Below, in pieces: positions 47,416 through 58,203 of a DNA stretch of 64,000 bases. Source of the DNA: Stropharia rugosoannulata. Lineage: Eukaryota > Basidiomycota > Agaricomycetes > Agaricales > Strophariaceae. The DNA is taken from the NCBI GenBank assembly GCA_028532985.1, contig JANCIK010000003.1, forward strand, positions 4,164,001-4,228,000. The letters are read 5' to 3'. The position numbers and the translations under genes were made by a program. Under the pieces are notes generated by a model. The model was not told the origin of the DNA and searched no databases. It worked only from the letters and a program-made list of their open reading frames with translations. The stretch's first letter is position 1. Every line of letters begins with the position of its first letter.

Positions 47416-48929
47416 ATGTCTGTTACTGTCATCGTCGACGATACTGACCCTGGTATCCAGTATGGCCGTCCAACTGTACCCAAAGGTTCCTCCCCAACTA
47501 GTGTTACAAACAGTTCATTACTAGGGAGAGCAATTGGAAATACCTTACACAATGTCTCATATGGGGATGGTTTCTTTACTTATAATTTCACAGGTATCGT
47601 ATCAAAGTCTACGAACTACACTTTGTCCCAACTAATACTTCGTAGGAACGTATATTGGTGTATATGCCGTTCTTTTACCCGGCCCGTATATGTTCCAACC
47701 TTTATCATGGGTCTGCTTAGTTGATGGAGTCCCCACGGATGCAATGACAGTACAGGACAGAACCGAGCCATCCATTTACAAAATATGTTCTCAAGAAGGA
47801 TTAAGTGGTAATTCAAATCACACCTTAAGCTTCGCTTATACTCCATCTGCTGAGAATATCAGCGTCCTCTTCGACTTTATTGAATACCTGCCTTCAACGC
47901 CCAATATAGAAGTAATCTATCCATACGTTGCTGTTAGCCCCGGTGATCCATCGGTCAAGCTTAATGGTATCGTGACAAACTCGACTTATGAAGGCGTATC
48001 TTTATTCGCTGTTGAGGGATTCAACAGCTCCGTCAGCTCCATTTTCTATGGTGCGTATTCTATTTTCACGTTATGTGAGTTACGCCACTGAGAAATGCTG
48101 TTAAGGCACAGCTATTATTGCCCTCGGTGGCTTAGTATACCATGTTACTACTGCGAGTGGGAGTTACTCAATTGATTCCCAGCCTTACTCGACATTCCAT
48201 GTTAGTCAGATACCAGTCAATAATACTAAGGGAACCTCTCCCTACTATCCGGGTATGATTCTGTTCAATAGTTCCAAGCTCAGCTCTACAGAGGCACACA
48301 TACTCAATATTCCCGGGCCTTTTGGTTCCAGCACCATTATATGGTCATTACAATTTTTCATCGTCGCAAACAGCACCTTGTTCCCACCCCCATTTCCCGC
48401 AATCTCGTCAGCCACATCTACAACAGCCAATTCTCCGACGTCATTCAAATCCAGCATTTCCCCACACAAAAATAATCATATCTTAGTAATTGCTGTTCCA
48501 GTCGTTGTGGCATTGTTCGTTATCTCTACATTAGTATGCTGGCGGTATTTCTTCATAAAGAGAAGGAACGGCGCGGCACAGGTTTCTTCACCTCCTGTCC
48601 CATTTCGACATACCATTGTCTCTGCAGTTACAGGCGCAGAGATCAAGGCCAGGCGACGGCCAGCACTTAGAGTCAACAAACCTGGGAATTCGAGTACTCC
48701 GCCACTGGACAGTACGTCAAATGGACAAACAAATGTGCAACAACTTCAAGTCCCGCAGCACACTCAAGTGTCGTTGGAACAACCAAACTCAAACCGCGCT
48801 GATGTTTCTGACTCCCTTCGTGGTATGATACGCGTGCAAGAAGAGGACAGTGGCATTCGAGGGGTGGATGTACCAGATATTGAATTTGGTCAAGTTGTTT
48901 CTGTACCACCAGCCTACACCGAATCATAA
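47416..48929 (+). CDS. single-pass membrane protein with C-terminal PPxY, paralog B
   Basis: Exons are 47416..47593, 47646..48050 and 48106..48929, giving 468 residues. Exons 1 and 2 (178 and 405 bases) match paralog A exactly. The ectodomain starts MSVTVIVDDTDP and carries TYIGVYAVLLPGP and many Asn-X-Ser/Thr sites. The membrane helix lies around VIAVPVVVALFVISTLVCW, followed by IKRRN. The tail contains EIKARRRPALR, EDSGIRGVDVPD and the end VPPAYTES with PPAY. The tail is better conserved between A and B than the stalk, which suggests it is under selection. The 3' flank also matches paralog A. A retrotransposon has inserted 300 bases downstream without touching the gene. Confidence 0.85.
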
Positions 48930-49223
48930 CTGGACAGTTGGTGCCTCACTGTACATAATAAACGTGTTATAATCTAAATGTATGTATCTCAGACCGGATC
49001 AGCACTGGAATTTGACATAGAACACCGTATACTTAGTTATCAGCTTAACATAGGGTTGGCTCCATCTGACTATTCATTGAGTTTACGTGTTGTAATACAC
49101 GTTGTATAGCTTTGCGCGGATACTAGGGCTTCTATCTACACCTTGGGGGACACGATTGTCTCTTTGTTCGCCGAATTTTTCATTATTTGTGCGCCAGAAG
49201 CAATGCGCATGGTATAGGCCGAT

Positions 49224-49228
49224 ATGGG
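49224..49228. repeat. target-site duplication, left
   Basis: ATGGG directly precedes the 5' LTR and recurs directly after the 3' LTR at 55323-55327. Confidence 0.85.
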
Positions 49229-49479
49229 TGTTGGACATATACGGGTCCACGGATCACAGGACATCTACACACGTGACAACGTATACTTATACGTGCCACG
49301 CCCCTTTCTCTCCCTTTCCTCAGTCGTCATTCCATCCTTGACACTGAGGTAAGATCGTTCACCATTCATATGTCATGTACTCCTACTTATTCACCTGTAG
49401 CACTTCGTGTCTGTCTGATAGGTGAATAACATAGTCGTCATTCCATCCTTGACACTGAGCACTTCGTGTCTGTCTGATA
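49229..49479 (+). repeat. 5' LTR
   Basis: It begins TGTTGGACATAT and ends GTCTGATA. Inside it, a block from AGTCGTCATTCCATCC (49322 and 49433) and a block AGCACTTCGTGTCTGTCTGA (49399 and 49458) each occur twice. The right end of the LTR is therefore an internal duplication. Confidence 0.93.
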
Positions 49480-49490
49480 GGTTATGAGCC
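49480..49490 (+). other. primer-binding site (initiator tRNA-Met half-molecule type)
   Basis: GGTTATGAGCC starts directly after the 5' LTR. It is complementary to the anticodon stem-loop of initiator tRNA-Met, as in Drosophila copia, rather than to a tRNA 3' end. Confidence 0.7.
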
Positions 49491-49682
49491 TTTAATCGCT
49501 TACCCGCTAGCGTCCTGTTTGCTTGGTAGTTCCTCTTGTCGACGAGTTCCTTCGCTATCTTGTTTCTCCTGCGTCGCAGTCGGGCCCGCCTAGCCGCAAA
49601 CTTGGTATAACTCTTCCTACATTGTAGTCGGGCTTAACTGAGCCGAAATTCAGTGCATATATCTGGGTTTTATTTCTCGTAC

Positions 49683-52600
49683 ATGATGCATTCCCGCTCT
49701 CGCAGTAAAGACGGCCGATTCACGTCTGGACCAGTTGATGGAGCCTCCTCGTTTGTACCACCCGTTCCCCCAGCACCGCCTTTATTCCCGCAACGTGTTT
49801 CGCAATCGGTTCATAATACACCTGCTATACCTCCTCCACCTACTGGTTTCCCTCGTTCGCCTTTTGCCCTGCGTCACCAAGTACCTAATTCCTTACCTGC
49901 ATCACCACGCCTACAATCAAACCCACCTAACGATCCCTTCGGTCTCCGCCATTCATCGCCATCGGCTACAACAGTTCGCCCTTTGCCTCCGCATATACAT
50001 GCTACTTCTGCGATACCGCCTCTGCCGGCTACACCTCAACTCCGTGGCCGTGGACGTGGTATGCCCTCTCCCTGGCAGTCACCTGTTGGCGTCCATAATG
50101 CTCTTAATGCGCCTGTATCCCTCCGTCATTCTAATGGCTTACAGATGCAACCGCCTGCTGGCCGTGCTATTGCGGGTGCTGTCCTACCGGATCGCTTCGT
50201 TGACAATACGGACTCTCTCGTAGATAAGGACTACAAATCCCTGCCATCTGTGACGCATATACCCATGCTGAATCGTCGTGCTGACTTCCCTAACTGGTTC
50301 AATGCGGTTGAGTTTACCATCTCACAAATGGGTCTGTACCACCATATCGCTAACCCTGATATCAATGGTAACTCTTACCTCTCGCTACAACCGGACCGGC
50401 CTGATGAACTGCCCTCGTATCCTCCCTCTCCATTATCTGCGCTTGCGACGGACGCCGAACACGCCCTGTACAAGCGTTGGTGGAAGGAGGACCTGCTTGT
50501 ACAATATGTTATCACTGCACGTCTCAGCCTTGATGCTAGGTCATATCTTCCTCCAGGCTCTGCTCATCGCTTTGCTGCTAGGAAGCTGCTTCATGCTCTT
50601 CGACAGGGAATGGGTTACGATAATGCAACACACTCTGCATCGTTACTTGGCGGACTTCTTGCTGCGCCTTGCGATAATGGGAAAGTGCACGAATATCTTA
50701 AGCTTTGGCGTCAAACAGTAGCCCAGCTTGTTGCCTCGAATGTGACTATACCGATTCGCTTTCTTATCCTGACTATGCTCGGAAAGCTGCCTCGTCACTT
50801 ATCCAACATCCTTACTGGCTATGCTGGCAATATTGAAGCACTGGAGGATACCAATGTCTCTGCCCTCTATGATATGCTTGCTATTGTTGATACTGCTGAA
50901 ACTGCACATCTGACAGCAGCTCGTTTAGCTGGACGTCGCCTGTACACCAACACTGGGAATACACACAAACCGAACCAGTCTTCTTCGCTGGCTCAGCCCG
51001 CTATTCAGGCATCCACTATTTCTTCTTCTGTCGACCGTTCTTCCCTGAATTGTGATAACTGTGGAATGGTTGGCCATATCAACAAGACTTGCTACAAACC
51101 CGGTGGCGGGATGGCAGGAAAACGACCCAGGGCGATGGTTGCTGCCATTGAAGATCCGCCTGACGAAGATGGAGACACATCATCTATTGATGACGCACTC
51201 GCTTCCGTTAACCTTGGTGCAGTTGCTGGAGAACAGATTGACATGACCGTACAAGAATCTGATGTCGATACTGTAGCACCTTGGGCTGGAATGTCTGTCA
51301 CTAGTTCGTATATCAATGAAGACATCCCCAGCCTTCTCATGGCTGACGCTTATGCCCCGACGAGTGATTACTTTGCGTTCGCATCTATATCTCCTGTTGC
51401 ATTCCTCTCTATGCTTCAGTGTTATAATACTCTGTTGGACTCGGGCTGTAACCAGCATGTGATACGGGATCGTTCACTCTTCCTTACTCTCGACATGACC
51501 ATTACTGTCGACATTGGCACTGCAAACTGCGGCTCGCTTAAAGCCCTGGGTGTTGGTACAGTTGCATTCACGGTTGAATACAAGGGTAAGCAAGTTGCTG
51601 TCAGGCTTACCGACTGCTTGTTTGCGCCTGATGCTCCTATCAACCTCTGGTCTGTTGGATGGTTCCAAGAACGTCGCATTTCAGTTTCTTTCAATGGAGA
51701 TTCCCCTCCCAGAACCTGTATCTGTTTCCCACCTGACCACCCTGCATTCCCTGATCTTAAAATCAATGCCGATTTCTGCCACCGCCTGTCTTTCCTTAAT
51801 CCTGTGTATGTTAAGCCACAGAATGCGCCAAACATGGCCATGCTTTCTCGAACGTTCACACCTGCCCCTATGACACAACAATTGCTCCACAGCAGATGCG
51901 GCCATGTCGGACAGGATGTGTTGCGTGCACTCATGACGAAGCATTATGTTGAAGGCATTAATGTACCTGAGCCTTTCCAGGCTGGGAACCTATGTGTTGC
52001 TTGTATCATCGGAAAGACACCTAGGCAACCTTTTGCGAGCTTTGGTCATCGTCCGAAGGACATCGGTCACTTGCTGGTTATGGACACTTCTGGACCACAT
52101 CCTACACCTACAGTCAAAGGCCATCACATACTTAACCACAATATACGTGATGCCTACTCGACTTGGGGCTCTGTCCGTCTCATGAAAGCCAAGTCCGATT
52201 CCTATGATCACGTTGTAGGTTTCATTGAGTGGCTAGAGAACACTACGGGTTGTAGGGTGCTTGTTCTACGATGTGACGGTGCTCATGAGTTTGTGTTCGG
52301 CAAACTGAAGGCATACCTCGTCCACAAGGGAATAATGCTTCACCATACAGCGGCGAATGCACATCAGCAGAATGGCATAGCAGAGCGGGAGGTTCGTACT
52401 ATTGCTGATGGGGGTGCTACGTTACTTGCTGAGTCTGGTCTTCCATCGGGCTACTGGGGTTTTGCATACTGTGCATACAGATACGTTCGGAATCGCCTGC
52501 CATCATCGATTCTTCCAAAGGGAAAGACTCCATATGAACTTGTTCTCCGTAAGAAACCCGACATCAGTAACTTCCGTGTCTTTGGCTGCTTCTGTTTCCC

Positions 52601-54911
52601 TGCAATTGAACGTGAAGATCGGTCGAAGGGGGGCATGAGACGTCGCACGGCAATTTTTCTTGGCTATGAAGAAGGCCGTGTTGGATGGATTGTACAGGAC
52701 GTTGCCACACGCAAATTCCACTTCTCGCGAGATGTAATATTTGACGAACTAAGCCCAGGTCGATTGGGTTTACCCAAGCAGATTCCGATACCCAACCCAC
52801 CTGACTCCGTCGAATCAATAACATCTGAAGTTTTGGGACAACCCATTGTCGATATTGTCGCACAACGGCGAGCGACCCTCCGTTCGGCAAAGGCTGACAC
52901 TGTGGCAAACTTTGGCCTGCAGAATGGGGGTGCGTCGATCCCACGCAATGGGGGTGCTTTCACTACGCCGGTATCTTTGCTTGCAAATACCCTTGAGAAT
53001 ACCTGGAATGCAGTTAACTCAATTGCTCGGTCGATTCCTCAAGCTTTCTTAGCCGCATCTGACTATGCTCACCTCTTCACGACGACTCTCATAACTGATC
53101 TGGTATCACTTGCTTCCTTTTCCAGAGATGGACCATGCACTGAATACCAAGTCTTTGCTGATTCCGAACTTAACTCAATGTGGGCACATTCCTTTGCCGC
53201 TGTAAGCCCTGAGGTCAGCCGTTGGACAAGGAGGAAAGAGTATGACTTGTCAAAGGCACCATCGTCTTACCATGAAGCAGTGTCGAGACCAGATGCCACT
53301 GTGTGGAAAGATGCAATGGACCGCGAGATGAAAGGGTTGAAGGATATGGGAGCTTTTGAAGAGGTCGACTTACCTGAGGGACGTAAAACCATTGGCCTTG
53401 TCTGGAAGTACGCACTCAAGTACGACGCAGACGGCAACGTCGCGGTTGGGAAAGAGAAAGCTAGACTTGTTGCGCAAGGTTTTAGCCAACGTCCTGAAGA
53501 TTTTGACGAGACCTACGCACCCGTTGCCAGGATGGTTAGTATACGACTGCTTCTGGCACATGCAGCAGCGGAGGACTACGAGATTTTCCAGTTCGACTGC
53601 AAAACGGCATTCCTTCACGCAAAGAACTCAAAGGCAATGTACGGGGGGAAAATTCGTGGGTACCCGAACAAAGATGCATCAAAAGTGTTGAAGATTCTTG
53701 TCGCGCTTTATGGACTCCGCGGATCTGCTTATGAGTTCTACATGCTTCTCAGCTCACTCTTCATTGGCTTAGGACTTGTACGATGTGAGGTAGATCATGC
53801 CGTATTCTACGGTGAATGGAATTCCCCGCCGCATCAATCTGTGCCGATGCCTGCAGGCGGGAAACCGCTGATACTTCATGTCCCTGTACACGTTGATGAT
53901 GGTCTCGCAATAACGAATTCTACCCCATTGTATCTTTGGTTCATCACCGAACTCTCAAAGCGTTTGCACATCGTTGATATGGGGCCCTGCTCTCGATTCC
54001 TCAGCATACAGCTTATCCGTGATCGTCCAAACCGTACTATGTGGTTATCTTCTAAACCATACATCGAAGAGATCCTGGACGACTGGAATATGCTGTCGTG
54101 TACCCAATCACCGCTCCCTTTCTCATGCCAACTTGCCGAAATCAAGCCTGCGCCACCGAATGCACTGCCTGATATTGCTGACAAGGACATCACTGTAAAC
54201 TATCAACGCCTAGTTGGACAGCTCACTTACTTGACGCATATTGCGCATCCTGAACTGGTTTACTATGTGATGGCTCTCTCGCAGTACAACTCGAAGCCGA
54301 CTCGGGCCCTTCTCCTCGTGGCAAAGCAAGTACTGCGATACCTTGCTGGTGCTCGAGATCTTGTGCTATGCTTTGGAGACCGTACAACCACTGGCATCCC
54401 TGAAACGCTTATGCCCTTCATGGATTGCACTGGGTGCACAGACAGTGACTGGGCCTCGGATATACGGGACAGGAAAAGCATATCAGGCTACGCGTTCTTC
54501 TACAGGAACTCACTTGTTTCGTGGTGTGCAAGCAAACAGAAATCAGTTGCCGGTTCCTCGACTGAAGCTGAGTACTACGCACTTACGCTAGCTATCAAAG
54601 AAGGCATCTGGATTCGTGCATTTCTACAGCTCAATAACATGCCACAGCCTAAGCCTTTTCCTATCCTGTCGGATAACCAAGCAGCACTCAAACTCACACA
54701 GTCGCGATCGCTGTCATCGAGAACTAAGCATATCGACATTCGCCATCACTTCATCCGACAGCATGTAGCAGATGGAACATTCTCGGCATCGTGGATCCCT
54801 ACGGCAGATATGCCCGCTGACTTATTCACAAAACCGCTACCGCTCGAGGCGTTTAATCGCCATAGGTTCGTCCTCGGTATGCGCGTTTTACCCACTACTC
54901 TGCATCTTTAA
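49683..54911 (+). CDS. copia gag-pol polyprotein
   Basis: One frame encodes 1742 residues from the ATG at 49683 (a second ATG follows directly). The Gag part is proline-rich at its start and ends with a CX2CX4HX4C zinc knuckle at 457-470. Protease: LLDSGCNQHV with Asp586. Integrase: zinc site with His736, His741, Cys771 and Cys774, then catalytic Asp801, Asp865 and Glu901 with the D-35-E spacing. Reverse transcriptase: from about WKDAMDREM, with the catalytic HVDDG at 1403-1407, where most copia elements have YVDD. RNase H: TDSDWASD, STEAEYYAL and KHIDIRHHF. No stop or frameshift interrupts it. Gag and Pol share one frame, so relative dosage must be set by proteolysis or splicing. Confidence 0.95.
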   Translation: MMHSRSRSKDGRFTSGPVDGASSFVPPVPPAPPLFPQRVSQSVHNTPAIPPPPTGFPRSPFALRHQVPNSLPASPRLQSNPPNDPFGLRHSSPSATTVRPLPPHIHATSAIPPLPATPQLRGRGRGMPSPWQSPVGVHNALNAPVSLRHSNGLQMQPPAGRAIAGAVLPDRFVDNTDSLVDKDYKSLPSVTHIPMLNRRADFPNWFNAVEFTISQMGLYHHIANPDINGNSYLSLQPDRPDELPSYPPSPLSALATDAEHALYKRWWKEDLLVQYVITARLSLDARSYLPPGSAHRFAARKLLHALRQGMGYDNATHSASLLGGLLAAPCDNGKVHEYLKLWRQTVAQLVASNVTIPIRFLILTMLGKLPRHLSNILTGYAGNIEALEDTNVSALYDMLAIVDTAETAHLTAARLAGRRLYTNTGNTHKPNQSSSLAQPAIQASTISSSVDRSSLNCDNCGMVGHINKTCYKPGGGMAGKRPRAMVAAIEDPPDEDGDTSSIDDALASVNLGAVAGEQIDMTVQESDVDTVAPWAGMSVTSSYINEDIPSLLMADAYAPTSDYFAFASISPVAFLSMLQCYNTLLDSGCNQHVIRDRSLFLTLDMTITVDIGTANCGSLKALGVGTVAFTVEYKGKQVAVRLTDCLFAPDAPINLWSVGWFQERRISVSFNGDSPPRTCICFPPDHPAFPDLKINADFCHRLSFLNPVYVKPQNAPNMAMLSRTFTPAPMTQQLLHSRCGHVGQDVLRALMTKHYVEGINVPEPFQAGNLCVACIIGKTPRQPFASFGHRPKDIGHLLVMDTSGPHPTPTVKGHHILNHNIRDAYSTWGSVRLMKAKSDSYDHVVGFIEWLENTTGCRVLVLRCDGAHEFVFGKLKAYLVHKGIMLHHTAANAHQQNGIAEREVRTIADGGATLLAESGLPSGYWGFAYCAYRYVRNRLPSSILPKGKTPYELVLRKKPDISNFRVFGCFCFPAIEREDRSKGGMRRRTAIFLGYEEGRVGWIVQDVATRKFHFSRDVIFDELSPGRLGLPKQIPIPNPPDSVESITSEVLGQPIVDIVAQRRATLRSAKADTVANFGLQNGGASIPRNGGAFTTPVSLLANTLENTWNAVNSIARSIPQAFLAASDYAHLFTTTLITDLVSLASFSRDGPCTEYQVFADSELNSMWAHSFAAVSPEVSRWTRRKEYDLSKAPSSYHEAVSRPDATVWKDAMDREMKGLKDMGAFEEVDLPEGRKTIGLVWKYALKYDADGNVAVGKEKARLVAQGFSQRPEDFDETYAPVARMVSIRLLLAHAAAEDYEIFQFDCKTAFLHAKNSKAMYGGKIRGYPNKDASKVLKILVALYGLRGSAYEFYMLLSSLFIGLGLVRCEVDHAVFYGEWNSPPHQSVPMPAGGKPLILHVPVHVDDGLAITNSTPLYLWFITELSKRLHIVDMGPCSRFLSIQLIRDRPNRTMWLSSKPYIEEILDDWNMLSCTQSPLPFSCQLAEIKPAPPNALPDIADKDITVNYQRLVGQLTYLTHIAHPELVYYVMALSQYNSKPTRALLLVAKQVLRYLAGARDLVLCFGDRTTTGIPETLMPFMDCTGCTDSDWASDIRDRKSISGYAFFYRNSLVSWCASKQKSVAGSSTEAEYYALTLAIKEGIWIRAFLQLNNMPQPKPFPILSDNQAALKLTQSRSLSSRTKHIDIRHHFIRQHVADGTFSASWIPTADMPADLFTKPLPLEAFNRHRFVLGMRVLPTTLHL

Positions 54912-55071
54912 ATATTGAGTTTTCTTATTAATTCCATTATTCCAAAGCATTTTTCCTTTTCTTATACTCTACTTTGAACTACACCTACAATATTTCCTCT
55001 CTTTTATTAATCCTCCTTCTCTAATACGACTACCCCTTCTTTCTTCCTGTTCTGTTGTCCTGTTGGGGGTG

Positions 55072-55322
55072 TGTTGGACATATACGGGTCCACGGATCAC
55101 AGGACATCTACACACGTGACAACGTATACTTATACGTGCCACGCCCCTTTCTCTCCCTTTCCTCAGTCGTCATTCCATCCTTGACACTGAGGTAAGATCG
55201 TTCACCATTCATATGTCATGTACTCCTACTTATTCACCTGTAGCACTTCGTGTCTGTCTGATAGGTGAATAACATAGTCGTCATTCCATCCTTGACACTG
55301 AGCACTTCGTGTCTGTCTGATA
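55072..55322 (+). repeat. 3' LTR
   Basis: This has the same 251 bases as the 5' LTR, by eye with no difference. Confidence 0.93.
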
Positions 55323-55327
55323 ATGGG
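55323..55327. repeat. target-site duplication, right
   Basis: ATGGG directly follows the 3' LTR and matches 49224-49228. Confidence 0.85.
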
Positions 55328-55542
55328 GTACATATGTAGTCCCTTGTTTCTCCACGGGTGGCTGGACGGAGCTTCCGACGGTGAAGAAAACAGCAGAACG
55401 TATACTAGGCGGAACAAAGCCTTTTGAAAGGCTGTCCCTTTTGAGGGCAGCCTCACTGCGTTTAACGTTCAGACGGTAATGAGAGGACCAAGTTCTGGAT
55501 ATTTGAAGGTAAGGTCTACAGTCGGTACTGAGCTACTGTATG

Positions 55543-55592
55543 GCGCACCTGGATATTCGAAGGTAAGGTGGCCTTCGAGTATCTGGGTGCGC
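55543..55592 (+). other. 21-base-pair hairpin with 8-base loop
   Basis: The arm 55543-55563 (GCGCACCTGGATATTCGAAG and one more G) pairs with 55572-55592 over all 21 positions, counting three G-U pairs in RNA. The loop is TAAGGTGG. A partial copy of the left arm (CTGGATATTTGAAGGTAAGG) lies about 50 bases upstream. It could be a small-RNA precursor or a mobile-element remnant. Confidence 0.5.
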
Positions 55593-56074
55593 GCCTTAAT
55601 ACTAGCTATCATGTGATATAAAAAAAAGGATGTGTGTCTACCACGTTGTGTACGTGTTTGTATGTGAGTAAAAAGGGAAAAGAATCAGGGGTAGGACTAG
55701 CGCGTCTGAGCGCGGTTGTGAGCTTCGCTACGGCGGGCTTACACCTTGTGTGCTGGCACTTTAGTAAAGTAAGTCGACCAAGTCGCTGAGAGCACAGAGG
55801 CCATTTTAGTATATTCCATAGCCGTGGAAACCCAGACCCCTGTCTTGGATAGAGGCCGAGGTTTCTAAACCTATCCTAACCTTTGACTCCGACTCAGAGC
55901 TGGAAGATGCAGTTACTGTTTGACTATACACTTTTCGAGGCTTAGAGAGATGTCGACATGTAATGCCGGAAATATTACAAGTTATTACGCAGTTCGCTTG
56001 TTCCTCCTCACCCGACTGTAGATTTGTTGTGCCACAAAAATGTAGTTGCAGTTGGGTACACCTATCCTCTTCCA

Positions 56075-57205
56075 TCACGTACGGGTATGCATGGTAATTG
56101 CATATTCCCCACTATTTTGAGCTGCAAGTGAAACTCTAGCGACCATAATCGTTGGTGCGACACCCTGCACGGATAACCTCGTAAGCGATAATATGGCAAT
56201 TCGCAACTGGAACATAGCTTACAGCGGAGAAAAAAAAGAGAACGTTGAAAATCGCACATACTTCGGATGGAACGTAGTCGTTCGCAGTGATCAACGTTGT
56301 TGCAAAGGCGAATCCAGTGAGCGCGTATAATGCGGAGGACTGCAGAAGAATCTCTACAACGTGTCGGATCCGCTGTTCGCCTGACATGCGAGGGCGCCCT
56401 CTCGAGAGCGATACGATTCTGTAGATGATCATTCCCGTCGTCAAGAGAGTTGTCGCACTAATTGTGTACACACAAATGACAATGGGCGTGTCGGAGAAGG
56501 TGAAAACACCATAGATAAAGATAATCACCTATCATTCAATTAATATATTATCGGACTCGTGATTACATGTGGCCACTTGTACTTACGTATGCAATGCACA
56601 GCAGTAATGGCAATACTACAATGCGCGCCGAACGACCCCATATATTGTAACATCTCCACAACTGTCCAGGAACGTGACATGCAGTTTATTCACCATGGGC
56701 GGCAATCCGATCACTTACCAGCAAGACGTCGGCGAGAAAGGTCGTGAGTATCATGACAACTCCATTTTCGAGGAGAAACTTGAAGTAATCAAAATTGAAA
56801 AGCTCTGATTTTTTATGCTAAGTGAATATTGGTGAGATACAGGAAGGGATGGTACCTTCATGCGGCGGGTCATCACTGGATATGGTTGTATGCCACGCCA
56901 CACCAGTCTGAATCACGTTTAACATATACAGCGCAGTTACAATACAAAGAACGAAGTTATTTTGCGTCCCGCTTCTTACTACATTTGATAAGGAATACTT
57001 CATTTTGAACGTTTAATTAACCACAGACTCACGGTAAATGTACACTGTTCCTGGATATATGCAAGTGTATATACCTATAAAAACAATTGTAACTGCCTGT
57101 TAGCTATTAAACACGGTCAGGATGACGATGTATCTGACCCGTCAATAATGTGTTTAAAGATAAACTTGCTGCATTAAAGACCAATACGGGAGCGATGTCG
57201 GACAT
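56075..57205 (-). CDS. seven-helix membrane protein, paralog D
   Basis: Exons in transcript order are 57205..57139, 57074..57033, 56978..56856, 56804..56719, 56661..56587, 56528..56223 and 56164..56075, giving 262 residues. It is nearly the same as paralog C outside the N-terminus (MSDIAPVLVFNAASLSLN here) and a two-codon insertion at the start of exon 6. Marks are LWRCYNIWGRS, LLTTGMIIYRI, GFAFATTLITAND and GVAPTIMVARVSLAAQ. All splice sites are conserved with paralog C and no disabling change is seen, so both copies look functional. The nearest PPxY gene in the window is paralog B, now separated by the retrotransposon. Confidence 0.82.
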
Positions 57206-57409
57206 ATTATGGGAGGTGTTCAAGCCAGATATGTACGCCACTCTGTTTGACACGTTGCTCTTATATTCATTCGGACTTTCGTGTATTGAAATAGCAGATG
57301 ATGATCAGCGTATAGGACCTCTCCACACGCTAGAAGCATCCTGTGTCATGGCACCGCCCTGATGATCGAGACTCCCCTGATGTGGAAGTGGGTTTGTTGT
57401 ATTTATAGA

Positions 57410-58203
57410 TTACGTCTTGAGATTCTTCCTGGTCGTGCCGCGGAAGTCTACTAAGAGGACAAACGGGTATGTGGATACTATGGCTATATCTTGTGTTTGC
57501 GGGTGTTCCCGGCCCGTTGTATGCGCGCGGGGACAGGGCGTGGAGCCGTGGGGAAGCCATTGGGTCACGACGTTCCCGAGGCTCCACTAGATGATAGCCA
57601 TGAAGATGGTGATTAGTCTATGAGGAGAGGGCGGGTGGGCTAAGAAAAAGATCACCGTGATGTAAGATTGTGTATGTGTGTGTGCGCGAGCGACGACTTG
57701 TGTGGTCGTCTTGGGGGTGATGCTCAAGAAAAGGGTAAGAGATTAAAAGAATGGCTTTGCTTTGGCTGTGCTCGACGGACTAGCGTCTTCTGGGGTGGCT
57801 GTAACGAGCTCTTGGATGGTAAACGAAGGTGGGTGGTCATTAACTGCCTACATAAAATGTACATGCAGTCTTTAAATACTGTAGAAATAGTTTGGTAATT
57901 AATTAAAGTTTAACTTTCTCCTAAGGAACAACCCAGGCTGTACAAGATCCGAGAAACCTCTGAGGGTAAATGTATTGACCGCAGAGGATATCAAATAGGT
58001 GTTTTCCATGCGTAGCCGTTTTGCGTTCCTTACAGTGAGAGCAACAAGTCATGGCATACAGAACTTAATGGTTTGTGATGTCCAAATTGTCGAAGATGGC
58101 TTGACGATGGAGGAGACAGTTAGAGGAGCGCACCGGGCACGTGCGTTCGTCAATCTCAAGAAAGCTTGCCCATCACGCGCGTTCCGCCATTCTGGGCATG
58201 TCC
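57410..58203. other. extra segment inside the segmental duplication
   Basis: This 790-base stretch is absent from the left copy. It shows no inverted ends, target duplication or frame that I can support, so an insertion here and a deletion in the left copy are equally possible. Confidence 0.4.

Larger units (their letters stand above)
49229..55322 (+). mobile_element. Ty1/copia LTR retrotransposon, complete
   Basis: The element has two 251-base LTRs, a primer-binding site, one long gag-pol frame and a purine-rich tract (about 55061-55071) before the 3' LTR. It is flanked by the 5-base duplication ATGGG. The domain order protease, integrase, reverse transcriptase, RNase H places it in the copia group. 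The two LTRs look identical by eye and the frame is open throughout, so the insertion is recent and may still be mobile. Confidence 0.95.

Noticed and set aside
49653..49682. Longer N-terminus of the copia polyprotein starting at 49653
   Set aside because: The codon there is GTG, not ATG. The first ATG in frame is at 49683.
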